Position numbers and translations under genes: made by a program. Under the pieces are notes generated by a model that saw only the letters and a list, made by a program, of their open reading frames with translations, was not told the origin of the DNA and did no database searches. Below, one piece after another: positions 11,544-23,566 of a DNA stretch of 64,000 nucleotides. The DNA lies in the NCBI RefSeq assembly GCF_030272615.1, contig NC_081412.1, forward strand, positions 686,708,583-686,772,582, read 5' to 3'. Numbering within the stretch: the first letter of the stretch is position 1; each line of letters starts with the position of its first letter. The stretch comes from Cryptomeria japonica. Lineage: Eukaryota; Streptophyta; Pinopsida; Cupressales; Cupressaceae.

Positions 11544-12756
11544 TTTTAGGATAACTGGTAGACAACTAAGGGGGGGGGGGGTGAATCAGTTGTTAATAGA
11601 TTATAAAACTTTAAGTATACAAAACCTTTTATCGGAATGCATAAACCAAATACTAGAATAACAGATATAACAATTAAGTATAAACATAAATCATAGAACA
11701 ATTACCAACCATCCATAACACATAACACCATGATTTGTACGTGGAAAACCTAGTAAAGGGAAAAACCACAGTGGGAAGCCTACCCACAGTCAGATAATAC
11801 TTATGTAACAAATATATGATTACAATAAGAGGGGCATGTACATGCAAGAACGCCAACATCCTAAAGCGCATTGATCATCACAAAAGGAGCTTCATTAACT
11901 ACAAAATAAATCCAGACTACAATCTGGAAAGATGAATGAACTACAAGAATAACATCTCCTATGCCTCAGTATAGTTTTGGTTAAGCTCAAATACTGGAGG
12001 TCTTAAACCTCTTTCAAAAAACCAATTAAATCACTTGTGATCGACCAAAACCTCTTCATATGATTACAACTTTATTTGCATGCAAATAATCCTATAACCC
12101 ACATACCATGATCTACAAAGAGATCTTACATCATATTTATACCAACTCGTGACCTAAAAAAATAGGTCGGCCACCTAAAAGATAATACAATAGATCCATT
12201 ACATAATCTCACAAACCAATGATAAACCAAGTCAGCCTAAGACCGAAAAAACATAAACCAAACAATAAATCCAACCGGTGATGCATCAGGAGCATCAACC
12301 AACACGTTACATAAATCAGTCCATAACCTAACATAATAACCACTACACCCAAAATAGGTCTCCATAAGACAAATGAAACACCACAAACAATTGTAACATG
12401 AACATGGTAACCATCAACATCCTTATAACCTTCTAGAAGCCGCACCAACACCACTTATCAGTTTTACCAAAAGATCTTCATCAAAGCGCTACCGGGAGAA
12501 CCCTTATCAGTAACCAAAAGACTTACTAGAACATATGATAGCATCTAGATCATCAAATCCTGAACCAACTGAATGTAATACACATCAGGAATACATGAAT
12601 AACCAATCCAAACCAATTCCAATAGCCAGACCAAACCCGAAGACAAATCTCTAGATCAACATCAGAGACCAACCACTCTACTGGAAGCCGGTAGACAACA
12701 AAACAACTAGTGTTGACATCAATGCAACACATAATCAATTCCTCCAATTCCCAACA
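11544..12756 (-). repeat. F 3' LTR
   Basis: About 1.2 kb. It pairs with 17300-18487. The run of G at 11571-11581 is the complement of the C-run shared by this group. Confidence 0.9.
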
Positions 12757-13130
12757 ATCTCCCCCTTTGGTATTGATAGCAACAGTAGATGTTCAAAAAA
12801 CATCCAAGTGTCAAGAAATGCCAAACAAGTCTCCCCCAATGGAAGACATCCAACAATCTCCCCAAAATGATATGACAATGAAGTTCTGAACCAACAGACC
12901 AAACTCCCCTTGTGAATGATATCCCTGTTGAGCTCTATTTTTCACATAAATATCTCTCCCCCTTTGACATAAACATCAAAGAAAAGTCATAAAACCTCTG
13001 ATCCACACAACTGACTACTCCCCCAAAGTAGTAGCATCACCACATCAATCCAAATGAATAATAGCACTAATAAATGCATACTAGACTGATGCTAGTTAGC
13101 ATCACTCAAGTTTCTATCAGAGGGGCAGGA
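12757..13130 (-). other. F 3' untranslated region with polypurine tract
   Basis: Begins (on +) with the complement of the polypurine tract, then holds three further CTCCCCC-type tracts (near 12830, 12958, 13020). No coding sequence is seen. Confidence 0.6.
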
Positions 13131-16100
13131 ACTCCCAATCTATCTCTAAAGTAATCAAATGATTCCTTAGGCAAAGGTATAGTGAAGATATCTGGAATCT
13201 ATTCTTTAGTGTTCACATAAACTAGTCTGACTTCATTTGCTTCCACCTTCTCCTTCAAAAAATTATACTTGATAGAAATGTGCTTAGTTTTAGAATGAAA
13301 TACATAATTCTTTGATATGTCAATAGCAACAAAGTTATCATAGTGAATAACTACCAGCTCATTACAATCCACCCTTATATCCTTCAAAATTTGCTTCATC
13401 CATAGAAATTGTGTACAATTAGTAGTAGCAACAACATACTCATCTTCAACAGTAGATAAAGAAGTACATGATTGTTTCTTACTGATCCATGAAACAAGAT
13501 TCTTTCCAAGATAGAAAGCTCCATCGAATGTGCTCTTCCGATCATCAACATCTCCAGCCCAGTCAACATCTACATATTCACATAGTGTAAAGTCATAATT
13601 TTTTAGGATACCACAAACCACACTCAGTTGTTCCTTGCAAATACTTGAAAATCCTTTTCACCACACTCTCATGTTTCTCTCTAGGATCACTCTAATATCT
13701 TGATACAATACAAACTACATTCACTGTATCCAATCTAGTCTGATTCAGATATAAAAACCTCCAACCATAGATCTATACCTTGTAGGATTTATCAAAGTTG
13801 ATGCACCATTCTTTATCAATTTCTCACTTGTAACCATAAGGGTTCCAACCAGTTTGGAGTTTTCCATATCAAATTTGTTCAACAACTCTTTAGCATACTT
13901 AGTTTGATAGATGAAAATACCTTTATCATTCTGAGTAATTTGCAAACCTAAAAAAAAATTCATCTCGCCAATCATAGACATCTCAAATTCATTCTCTATT
14001 TTCAAAGAATTCCATACATAACTTATCCTCACTCCAAAAATGATATCATCAACAAAAACTTCAGCAATCAATATGTCATCATCAATAATCTTATAATATA
14101 AGATACTGTCACCATTACCTTTAGTGAAACCAAGCTTCAAAAGATATTTGTCCAATCTAGCATACAAAGCTCTAGGGGCTTTCTTCAATCCATATAAAGC
14201 TTTCCTTAACTTGCAAGCCATGTTTATGTCATCTAAAAGTGAAAATCTGTCAGGTTGCTCAATGTAAACTTCCTCTTCAAGATCTCCATTAAAAAATGTA
14301 CACTTAACATCCATCTGATAAACCTTGTATTTCTTATGGGAAACATAAGAAATAAATAATCTAACAGCTTCAACCTAGCTACTAGAGTAAAAGTCTCATC
14401 ATAATCAATTCCTTCCTTCTGAGAATATCCTTTACATACCAATCTAGCTTTATTCCTCACAACTTGTCCATCTTCATTCAATTTATTCTTAAAAACCCAT
14501 TAAGTTCCAATAACATTCTTATTTTTAGGCCAGGGAGCTAAAGTCCATGTGTTGTTCTTCTCAATCTGATCTAATTCCTCTTCCATAGCTTTCATCCAAC
14601 ATTCATCTTTAGAAGCTTCAATAACTGATGTTGGTTCAACTTGAGAAATTAAACATACCTCATCAGTTGCCAACCTTCTTTTTGTTATTACTCCTTTGTT
14701 CTTGTCTCCAATGATCTGATCTTTTGAATGATTTAACCTTACATACCTAGGAGTCTTCTGACTTTCTGTTCTTCTGCTCTAATCTTCAGTTACTATTGAA
14801 TTTTCTGATACTACCGGGGTAACTGGTTCAACATTTTGTCGGTACAGGTACTACCAGTTCATTTATGATCATCTCCACTTCCAATTCTCTCTCATAAGTT
14901 TTGATTTGACCTTTGTACAACTCATCCACCTTGACATTAACACTTTCCACAATTCTCTGTAATCTTTTGTTATAATATCTATATGCTTTTCTTTCATTAG
15001 AATAACCAAGAAATATCATTTCATCACGTCTAAGATCAAACTTTCCAATGGAAACATCTCTTTTAATATAGCATTTACTACCAAGGATTCTGAAATACTT
15101 AATTGTAGGTGTATGACCAAACCATAACTCATAAGGTTTCTTACCGGTGTCTCCTTTGATATGAACTTTGTTAAATGTGTATATCATCATGCTCACAACT
15201 TCTCTCCAATAGATATGAGGCAAATTAGCTTCTATCATCATAGTTATGGCCGCATCCAAGATAGTTTTATTCTTTCTTTCCACAACACCATTCTGCTGAG
15301 GTGTTCGAGGAGTAGACAATTGTCTCCTTATCCCATGCTTCTCACAATAACTATTAAATTCACTGGATGTGAATTCACCACCCTAATCTGACCTTAAGCA
15401 TTTAATCTTCAACCCTGTCTGGATCTCAACTTTAGCCTTAAATATTTTAAACTTTTCAAAAGCTTCAGATTTCTCCCTTAGAAAAGTAACCCACATCATT
15501 CTAGAATAATCATCAATGATTAGCATGAAATATCTATCACCCTGAAAACTCTTTATTCTAGCAAGACCACACAATATAGTATGAATAAGATCAATAACAT
15601 AATTAGATTTGTCTTGTATACTATTAAAAGAACTTTTGACTTGCTTTCCCATTTGACATTCCTTACATACCGAATTAAAGAGCTTCACAATCTTAGGTAT
15701 ATCTCTAACAGCCTTAGTTGAACTAATCTTTATAATGCAATCAAAATTCACATGATAGAACCTCTTATGCCATAACCAACTCTCATCAACTTGTGTAATC
15801 AAGCATTTCTTCTCACCGAAGTTCAAATGAAATATGTTACCTTTAGTCTGTGTACCAGTTGCAATCTCCAATCCAAATCTATTAATGATTTTGCATTTTC
15901 CATCCTTGAACTGTAATTGGAATCCCTTATCCACTAACTATCCTAAACTCAAAAGATTATGCCTTAAACCTTCAACATAATAAACATGATTGGTGTTATG
16001 CATACCATCCACTGATATAGTTCCTCTTCCTCAGATCATACATGCTTTGTCATCTCCAAATCTAACCAGTCCACCATCAAATTCTTGCAAAGATAAAAAC

Positions 16101-16150
16101 CTCCTTCTATCTCTAGTCATATGATGTGAACATCCCCTGTCTATCACCCA
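13131..16150 (-). pseudogene. pol: F pol: protease, integrase, reverse transcriptase, RNase H
   Basis: Reading leftward: the protease DSGCSHHMT-like motif near 16116-16150; GAG-pre-integrase and integrase 15934-14828 with LWHKRFYHVNFD, VIDLIHTILCGL, DDYSRMMWVTFL and the STPRTPQQNGVVERKNK region; RT 14481-13745 with [27 protein letters not shown] and FVDD; RNase H 13621-13199 with YVDVDWAGDVDD and HSKTKHISIKYNFLKE. Several stops and frameshifts interrupt it, for example around 15365, 14500, 14345, 13745 and 13620. Layout and wording match element E. Confidence 0.88.
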
Positions 16151-17270
16151 TTCATCCTTGTCTTCAATTTTAGCAGCAAGGGCCTTTTCCTCATTTTGAA
16201 CAGCAGGTGCTGAAGCATCTTCCTTGGTATCTAAAAATACCCATTCCTTTCCACTGTCGGATCCACTAGTTGAATCTTGTGCCGTTCATCATCATAATCA
16301 GTCACACATTCCTCATCTGTATAGTAACATGATTTGTGTTTGTTTCTGTTATACTTATGCTTGTTCTGATAATCATGGTTAGGCCTAAAAGATCTTCTAG
16401 ATTTCTCTTCAAATCTTGAATTACTTTTAGGACATCTAGATGCAAAATGACCTATCTTATTACATGAAAAACTCTTCTAGCAAATTGCTCAAACTCATCA
16501 TCTTCTTTCTTCATTTCCTCTAGTTCCTTCACATATAAATCTTTCCAATCAATCTTTCTAGTTGATGAGGCAAATGTGTGAAAAGTAGATTCGGTCTTTG
16601 TAGCTCCTTGAGGACCAAATTCTTAAAGCTCAAAAGAAGATAATTTTCCAACAAAAGTATCCCTATTAACAAAAGTGTTAGCCATTGTTCTCAGCTCATT
16701 AATTGCAGTAGCCTTCATCTTGCAAGATGGTGGCAAAGCTCTCAATACTTTAGAAATAATATCATCTTCGCTTAGAGATCCACCATAGCACTGAATTCCC
16801 ATAACAATTTCATTAATTATTTCCATAAAAGCACTAATCCTTCCATCTTCTTCCATCTTCAGATTCTCATACCTCACCCAGTAACCATCAAGTTAAGCAA
16901 TTTTAGTAGTAGGGTCACCTTCATTCAGAGCCTCCAACTTATCCCATATAGCCTTCACAGATGATTGGTCAGTTAATCTCATAATTTGTTGATTAGAAAG
17001 TGCACTTAAGAGTGCTTCTCTAGCTCTACAATCATTCTCAATGTCCTTATCCAAGGTTGCTGGAGGAGGATTTCCAGATGCCAGATTATGAGGAGTATAG
17101 CCTTTCTCCATGACCTCCCAAATCTCTTTCCCAATACATCTTAAATGAGTATCCATTTTAATCTTCCATACCCTATAATTTGTCAAATCAAGCTTAGAGG
17201 TTTCTCTCTGGAAAATAGAAGTAGTTGAACCATTAGTTTCTATAGGATCATCCTCAAGTGGTTAAGCTTT
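16151..17270 (-). pseudogene. gag: F gag
   Basis: Copia gag on the minus strand. TNYRVWKIKMDTHLRCIGKEI and ASGNPPPATLDKDIEND (17186-17030), KAIWDKLEALNEGDP, then MRYENLKMEEDGRI...VLRALPPSCKMKAT (16877-16700) correspond to E gag. The zinc-knuckle region at about 16440-16480 is damaged. A stop near 16890 splits the frame. Confidence 0.85.
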
Positions 17271-17299
17271 TGTAGAGAGGACCAATCTTTGATACCAAT

Positions 17300-18487
17300 T
17301 GTTAGGATAACATGTGGAAAAATGAGAGGGGGGGGGGGTGAATCAGTTGTCAATAGACTATAAAACTTTAAGTACACAAAACCTTTTACTGGAATGCATA
17401 AACCAAATACAAGAATAACAAATATAACAATTAAGCATAAACATAAATCATAGAATAATTACCAACCATCCATAACACATAACACCATGATTTGTACGTA
17501 GAAAACCCAGTAAAGGAAAAAACCATGGTGGGAAGCCTACCCATAGTCAGATAATACTTCTGCAGCAAGTGTGTGATTACAATAAGAGGGACCTGCACAT
17601 GCAGGAAGGCCAACAACCTAGAGTGCATTGCTCATCACAAAAGGAGCCTCAATGACTACAAAATGGATGAAATGTAAGAATAGCATCTCCTATTCTTGAT
17701 TACAGTTCTAGTTAATCTCAATACCAAAGGTCTTAAACCTCTTTCACAAACCCAATTTGATCACCTATGATCGACCAAAACCTCTACATATGATTACAAC
17801 TTTATTCGCATGCAGATAATCCTATAACCCACATACCATGATCTACAAAGAGATCTTACATCATATTTATACCAACCCAAGACCTAAACAATTAGGTCAG
17901 ACACCTAAAAGATAATACAATAGATTCATTACATAATCCTGCAAACCAATTATAAACCAAGTCGGCCTAAGACCAAAACAATATAAACCAAACAATAAAT
18001 AGAAATAGTGACGCATTGGGAGCATCAACCAACACGTTACATAAATCGGTCCATAACCTAACAAAATAACCACCAGACCCAAAATAGGTTGCCATAAGCC
18101 AAATGAAAAACCACGAACAACTGGAACACGAACATGATAACCATTAGTATCCTTATAAATTTATAGAAGCCACACCAACACCACCTATCGGATTCACCAA
18201 AAGATCTTCATCAAAGCACTGTCGGTAGAATCCTTATCAGTAACCAAAAGGCTTACTAGAACATCTGATAGCACCCAGATCATCAAATCCTAAATCAACT
18301 GAATGTGATACACATCAGGAACACATGAATAACCAATCCAAACCAATTCCAATAGCCAGACCAAACCCAAAGACAAATCTCTAGATCAACATGGAAGACC
18401 AACCACTCTACTAGAAGCCAGTAGACAACAAAATAGCTAGTGTTGACATCAATGCAACACATAATCAATTCCTCCAAATCTCCAACA
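17300..18487 (-). repeat. F 5' LTR
   Basis: Begins (minus strand) TGTTGGAGATTTGG at 18487 and ends CCTAACA at 17300, followed by the primer site TTGGTATCAAAGATTGG. The G-run at 17321-17338 marks the shared C-run module. Confidence 0.9.
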
Positions 18488-18628
18488 AGAGTGCATGATG
18501 ATTTTCTAGTACTTGTGTGTTTACCCTCTAGATGAGCCATGGTGAATATCCTTGTGAGGTGACGATTTCACAATGATGAACACTTGTACATTTCACCATT
18601 ATTGTGAGGTGACAATGTTGCAATAATG
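18488..18628 (+). other. D tail resumed after F
   Basis: AGAGT duplication, then non-coding D sequence leading into the minisatellite. No gene is seen. Confidence 0.6.
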
Positions 18629-18880
18629 GTTGATATCACATGAGGTGATATCTATGGATAAACCATAATAGTGGATATCGCGTGAGGTGATAACAATGGA
18701 TATGCCATACAAGTTGATATCACGAGAGGTGATATCTATGAATAAACCATAATGGTGGATATCACGTGAGGTGATATCTATGGATATGCCATAATGGTTG
18801 ATATCACATGAGGTGATATCTATGAATGAGTCATGATGGTTGATATCACAGTGAGGTGATATCTTTCCCTTCCACATATG
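18629..18880 (+). repeat. 42-bp minisatellite in the 3' untranslated part of D
   Basis: About six imperfect units of 42 bp. The core is GATATCAC-GTGAG-GTGATATC, an 8-bp inverted repeat around a short spacer, followed by a variable ATGGATA..CCATAATGGT part. A further decayed unit lies at 18895-18930. Because 42 is divisible by three, the minus strand gives an apparent 14-residue repetitive open frame that is not a gene. Confidence 0.88.
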
Positions 18881-18954
18881 GGTGTACCCATTGTGGTCAA
18901 TATCATGAAGAGGTGATGTATCTTGTAGACATCTAGAAGGTTTCCTCCCTAGCT

Positions 18955-18963
18955 AAGAGGGAG
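18955..18963 (+). other. D polypurine tract
   Basis: AAGAGGGAG lies directly before TGTTGATG of the 3' LTR, as expected for plus-strand priming. Confidence 0.7.
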
Positions 18964-19421
18964 TGTTGATGTGTAGCTTCGGTCGGATTCTTCAGGACCG
19001 AATTAACCATTCAATGTTTAGTGGCCTATCGGCCTTTCTCAGTCAATAAATGATAGCGATTAATTACCTTGCAACATGTAATTGCATTCTACCACTCCTT
19101 ATTAGTTATGTTGTCACCGAATGATCTTAATCAAATATAACTAATAGTTAATGAGAAGTCAAATTATTAAGGAGACGTGATTGTTGATGAGGAACCAATG
19201 TTGGAAGAGACGTGTTGATTGGTTTCTTCCATCCATGTACTTATGATTCGATTTCTCCTCTCTTCCAAAGATCATCGTATAATCTAACACCTACAACAAT
19301 TTGGATAATTTTTCTAGAAGATACATACAAACAGATCAACATTACATATAGTATGAGTTCATTCCATAGCAAACTATAGACATCTACAAGCAAATCGATC
19401 GATACCTGGGTACATTCAACA
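18964..19421 (+). repeat. D 3' LTR
   Basis: TGTTGATGTG...CATTCAACA, 458 bp, pairs with 1264-1722. It keeps more CG dinucleotides than the 5' copy. Confidence 0.88.
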
Positions 19422-20240
19422 ATATCCTATCTAATTCTCGTAATACCTGAATGAATTAATGCATTTGTAAGCCAGTTTCACGCTTGTGTACAATTTGGTA
19501 GCGCATTTACTCCATAGGTTAGTGCTTATATTACATAGGTTAATGCATTTATTACTCAAGTTAGCGCTTATGTTTGTGAAATCACTCATTTATTACGCAG
19601 GTCAATGTATTTATTCAATAGGTTAGCGCTTGTGTTTTGCAGGGTAGCGCTTTTGTTTTGCAGGGTAGCGCTTTTGTTTTGCAGGATAGCACATTTACTA
19701 TTTTAGCGCTTTCAGTCTGATTATCTGTAAATTTTGAAATTTTACAATCTTTCAACTAACGAATCTTTGTAGGTTTGACTGTCCAAGACTCAATTTTTGC
19801 AAGCTACTAACTTGTGTGCATGCAAGGTTTTGTTTTGAGCAATTTTTTATGCATTTTCTCACTTAGTCTAACTAGGAGTTCTTTTGGAAAGTAAAGGATC
19901 ATACATCTTTCATCTAGCTTAACTAAGGGGTTAATGAATAGCATGCAAAATTGCATTGTATATTTTCAGTAAGGTAGTTGCACATAGATGATTTAAAGGT
20001 TAAAAAGAATCATTGTCTATTGCATTTTCTTAAAAGTAGTAGGTGAGTATGCTCTCACCCTAATATGGTGATCCAAAAGATATACCTAATTTTATCTTAT
20101 GTGTTACCTTTAGAGGGCCTGCCTTCCCAAGCTACCTTGAGGGGGCTTGTGAGAGGGGAATGACCCAAGTGGAAATGGGATAATATCGAGTCCTTACAAT
20201 CCACTTTAAATAAATTGTGTCTATGATGAAAGTCATGGGT
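19422..20240 (+). repeat. OUTER leader with 'AGCGCTT' repeat array (19460-19710)
   Basis: Continuation of the OUTER 5' leader after D. Between about 19460 and 19710 a degenerate unit of 22-30 bp recurs, with core (G/A)TTAGCGCTT.TGTTTTGCAG. The last three units (19620-19690) are almost identical at 22 bp. No protein-coding signal is seen in the rest. The same motif recurs at 22390-22640 and, inverted, at 55400-55640. Confidence 0.7.
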
Positions 20241-21990
20241 AACATGTGCTGATTAGTTCATACTAACACTATGTTTCTGATGGGATGGGGTTTGGGATAA
20301 ACTAGCCTAGCCTATGCTCTTGGATCCTTTCCTTGGATCACCTGGTGTTCTCTACACACCCTAGGGTCTCTAGGACTTCCCTTTTCTTGACGAATCCCAA
20401 GACTATGCCCAATCCACCCACCAATGAGTTGCAATGCTGCTCCTAAGGTCTCACCTACTCATGAGACTCAAAACCCCTTACTATGGCTAATAAGGGATAA
20501 TCTTGTTCCACACCTTCCAAGGTCTTAGCAAGGTTGTTTCAGGTCTATCTCATGGTCTATCCACCCATTCTTGAGCCCCCAAAAGGTTTCAAGATTCTAA
20601 CCCCTTACCGATTTCACAAATTTGGGTTTTTGCCTTCAAAAAGGGCTACAAGGATTAGGACCAATTAGGCCTCTTAACCGGTCTTCTAGGGATCCCTCTC
20701 ACAAATGATGCACAAACAACCCAATCTCCCAAAAAGGACTGCCATTCATTTGGCAAGGACTCAAGGATTTTCCAGGTTTTAGGCCTCCAAGTGTCTGTAC
20801 ACTGTCCTAGGTGGATTTTAAGGTTTTCAAGGGTTTTTGTGAGGGTTTTTAGAGTCTGTCTGGGTCACAGTGAAGGTTTTGTATTCAAGCCACCTTGTTT
20901 GGATTGGTGGAGGCCCCTCCTTCACACCAATGATGCTTCACTCACTCCTCTACACTTCCTCCAAAGGACGCACTCTTCACTAACCAACCTTGCTCTCTAA
21001 GACCTCTGCACCAACAACCATTCCTAACCGGGCACTATCCAGTCTCGCCTAGGAATGGGTCTTTTCTTGGCCTCCTTGCATTTCAAAGGGCCTTTCTTGC
21101 TTGGGGCTAAAGTACAGGGTCTTCACATCCATTCCCCATGGTTTCATGGTGGTTCCACAATGGGGAATGGAGTTAAGACTTCATTTACTCAAACCGGTCC
21201 AACACTGGACAGTAAGACTACAACTTACAAATTATTTACAAACACACTCAACCGGTAAAAAAAAAGCTAATCTAAACACTCACAATGAAGATATATACAC
21301 CAAAGAAGACATTTCTCGTAGGTTTGCTTGCAAATCAATCCATTAGTTTTCTCGGTAACTTCATTCAAACTGACTGGTAGCTCAAAAACAGTCACAGTCA
21401 AGCTCTTCTTGCTTGAGCCATACAATCTCTGACATCCAACCCATGAAATTAGGGTTTGCAACATCTTATACCACCCATACCTCAGTCAGTGTGCCAAAAT
21501 TAGGTCTCTCCACGCACAACAAGGGTCTATGACCACTTTGGGTGGAAAAGTTGCTTGACAACTTTTAAAAGTTGTCATGCAACTTTTGCATCTTTTGAGC
21601 AACTTTGCCACTGTTGCTTTACATGACTCCTAAGCCTATTTTGGGCTATCCTAAGGACATCAAAATGCCAATAAGGCCTAACACACATTCCAGGCACACT
21701 CAACCTCTCATGCACAAGAAATCACACAAAAACACTAAGGACCTAAAACTAGGACCTAGTCTAGCACACATGAGTTCATGGCTCTTATTCATGTACAATG
21801 GCTTCTAAAGAAGCATAACACCAACAAGACAAAGAAAGAGAAAGAGTTTGGAAGGGTTCTCCTACACCAGTTTCCCCATAAACCCTATAGAGTGCAACCT
21901 CTATAGGCTAGGAAGCTTCCGTGTTTATAGAGTGTAATAAGTGTTGCATGTATGGCCACATGACTGGAAGCCCTTACTAAAAACCATCTT
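20241..21990. other. GC-richer block in the OUTER leader, origin unknown
   Basis: This stretch is visibly richer in C and G and in CCTT/CCAA tracts than the AT-rich leader on both sides. No convincing gene is seen. Short frames (for example 20791-21000 and 21055-21258) have no recognisable motif. Weakly related inverted words occur near its ends (CTAGCCTAGCCTAT near 20305, CTATAGGCTAGG near 21900), so it could be a separate insertion, but I find no clear termini or duplication. Confidence 0.35.
21546..21587. repeat. 42-bp palindrome
   Basis: Two 21-base arms with no spacer: AAAAGTTGCTTGACAACTTT(T) followed by its complement, with a single mismatch. It could extrude as a cruciform or form a strong RNA hairpin. 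No function can be assigned. Confidence 0.85.
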
Positions 21991-23080
21991 GTCTAGTTGC
22001 CAAAATCATTCTAATTGTTGGTGCAGGAGGTCAGAACTTTGAAGTATCTCACACACATATGGTTCCTAGTTGAGATATGCAATTTGCCATGGGAGTTTTC
22101 ATGGGAACTGGTGCTTGGCTGCCTCAAAGAAGTGAGTGTCGAGGGTGGAGTCGGTGGGGTCAAGCACCTAGATATCCACTTTGAATAGCATAGCCTCGGG
22201 GGAAACTCCACATGAGCTTCATCAATTATTATCTCAATCTACCATAGGACTTTTAATTGCTTATGCACTTTGATTTTCCAAACATTGTGTCTTTTATGTC
22301 TGCAAAATGTTCTCAAAATGGTAAAAAACTTGAAAAATCATCATCTTGAAATGAGTCAAAAATCCGACAAACTGAGAATTTCTATCAAAACAGTGAGAAT
22401 CACACTTTTGCAATGTAGAGCAGTGCTTTTGCACATTTGGATAGTGCTTTTACTCAGTAGTACAACACATTTGTTAAATAGGATAACGCTTTTGCAATAG
22501 AAACAACACATTTACACCCTAGGTTCATGCTTTTACAACTACAAAGCAATTCTTTTACTATCACAGTACAACACATTTATTGCACAAGACAACATTTCTA
22601 TTCAACAGGATAGTGCATCTGTAACAATGAGCATTTCCCCATATCAGAGAAAAATTTTAACATCAGTTTCAGATACCCTTTTTCAAGGAGATTCATTTTC
22701 AACTGTTACATATTTTCAAACTAGTCAAGCAATCAAGTTTATTAATGAAATAGGTCATTTTCAAAGGTTTTCATAAGCGTAAACATTCAACAAGTTATTG
22801 GTTCAACCATCTCAAGTGCAAAATTGTCATCATCATCAGTTTCCTATCAAGATACATCAAATCTTTTATCATGAAACTAGATCATATCAACCTTTGTTCA
22901 TTATCTTGGATATATCATTCCTATTTGGACCTAGATATCAAAATCAAAATTGCACTCACTTTGGAATGAAACAACTTGAAAATCATTATATGCTTATATG
23001 ACTTTTTGATATCACCTTAAGAAAAGGAAACCTAGTTATAAGGCTATCTTGAAGAAGAGTAGATTCTTATACATCAACCA
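21991..23080 (+). repeat. OUTER leader, second degenerate repeat array (22390-22640)
   Basis: Units such as 'agtgcttttgca', 'aacacatttgt' and 'aacgcttttgca' recur every 20-30 bp, a decayed version of the 19460 array. The remainder up to 23080 shows no recognisable gene. Confidence 0.6.
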
Positions 23081-23550
23081 CAAACTCTTGTTTAAGCATC
23101 ACACATTCCTACACCATTTTTCATAACTATCTATGTGGTTACATAATAGAGTTTGATGAAGAAATATTACAAGCACGTGCTATTCAACAAAGAGATGCCT
23201 TATCTAAACACACTAATAGGGGTGGTAAAATTAACTTAGCTTATCTTCCTAAACCAGTGATCACCTATTGAGTTACATCTAGAAAATCAAAACTTGGGAA
23301 GTTTCAAGTCAATCATATGCCAGTTTGGACCAGAGCTCAACACGAGCAATTAACAAGACAACGAAAACAAATCAAAGAGGAAAATCCAATATTTTATCAA
23401 TTTGGATACATAGATGTTGATGAAGAGGTAGTCAATAATACCATTAGAGACCTTGAACAAGATTCTAGATTTGAAAAACTAATGGAAAAACTCTTGGAAA
23501 AACAAAACTGGAAATATATCCTAATGTTGGCAAATTTAGGAGCAAAATAG
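23081..23550 (+). pseudogene. OUTER pre-gag/gag N-terminal region
   Basis: A stop at about 23270 is followed by an open frame reading PVWTRAQHEQLTRQRKQIKEE...FQYIDVDEEVV-like sequence to 23550. The composition is charged and helical. Its position directly upstream of the retroviral-type gag domain suggests the N-terminal part of the gag polyprotein, but I do not recognise the domain. Confidence 0.45.
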
Positions 23551-23566
23551 CCACAAGGTTTTAAGA

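Larger units (their letters stand above)
11544..18487 (-). mobile_element. F: Ty1/copia LTR retrotransposon, same family as E, minus strand
   Basis: LTRs lie at 17300-18487 (5') and 11544-12756 (3'), flanked by a perfect duplication AGAGT (11539-11543 and 18488-18492). The reversed primer site is at 17281-17299 and the reversed polypurine tract (ATCTCCCCCTTTGG) at 12757-12770. Gag-pol is readable on the minus strand and is very similar to E. The first base pair of the left terminal motif is mutated (TTTTAGG instead of TGTTAGG). Confidence 0.92.
1264..19421 (+). mobile_element. D: copia-derived, non-autonomous LTR element carrying host gene fragments
   Basis: Direct LTRs of about 458 bp (1264-1722 and 18964-19421) begin TGTTGA and end TCAACA. 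An initiator-Met-type primer site follows the first and a purine tract precedes the second. The flanks ATATA (1259-1263) and ATATC (19422-19426) agree at 4 of 5 positions, and OUTER leader sequence continues across the site. Without the later insertions E and F it is only about 4.2 kb. It contains a lectin receptor kinase fragment, a UPL fragment, an RNase H tail of copia pol, and a 42-bp minisatellite. Gag, protease, integrase and reverse transcriptase are absent, so it needed a helper element. Confidence 0.85.

Noticed and set aside
18599-18877. A 92-codon minus-strand open frame with a 14-residue repeat
   Set aside because: It is produced by the 42-bp minisatellite (42 is a multiple of 3). 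The repeat is explained at DNA level and there is no start context or homologue.
18629-18880. CRISPR-like array of short repeats
   Set aside because: Units are adjacent and vary along their length, with no unique spacers, and the context is a plant retrotransposon.
20791-21346. Small host gene in the GC-richer block
   Set aside because: Frames are short, overlapping in different phases and without recognisable domains; nothing suggests splice-linked exons.
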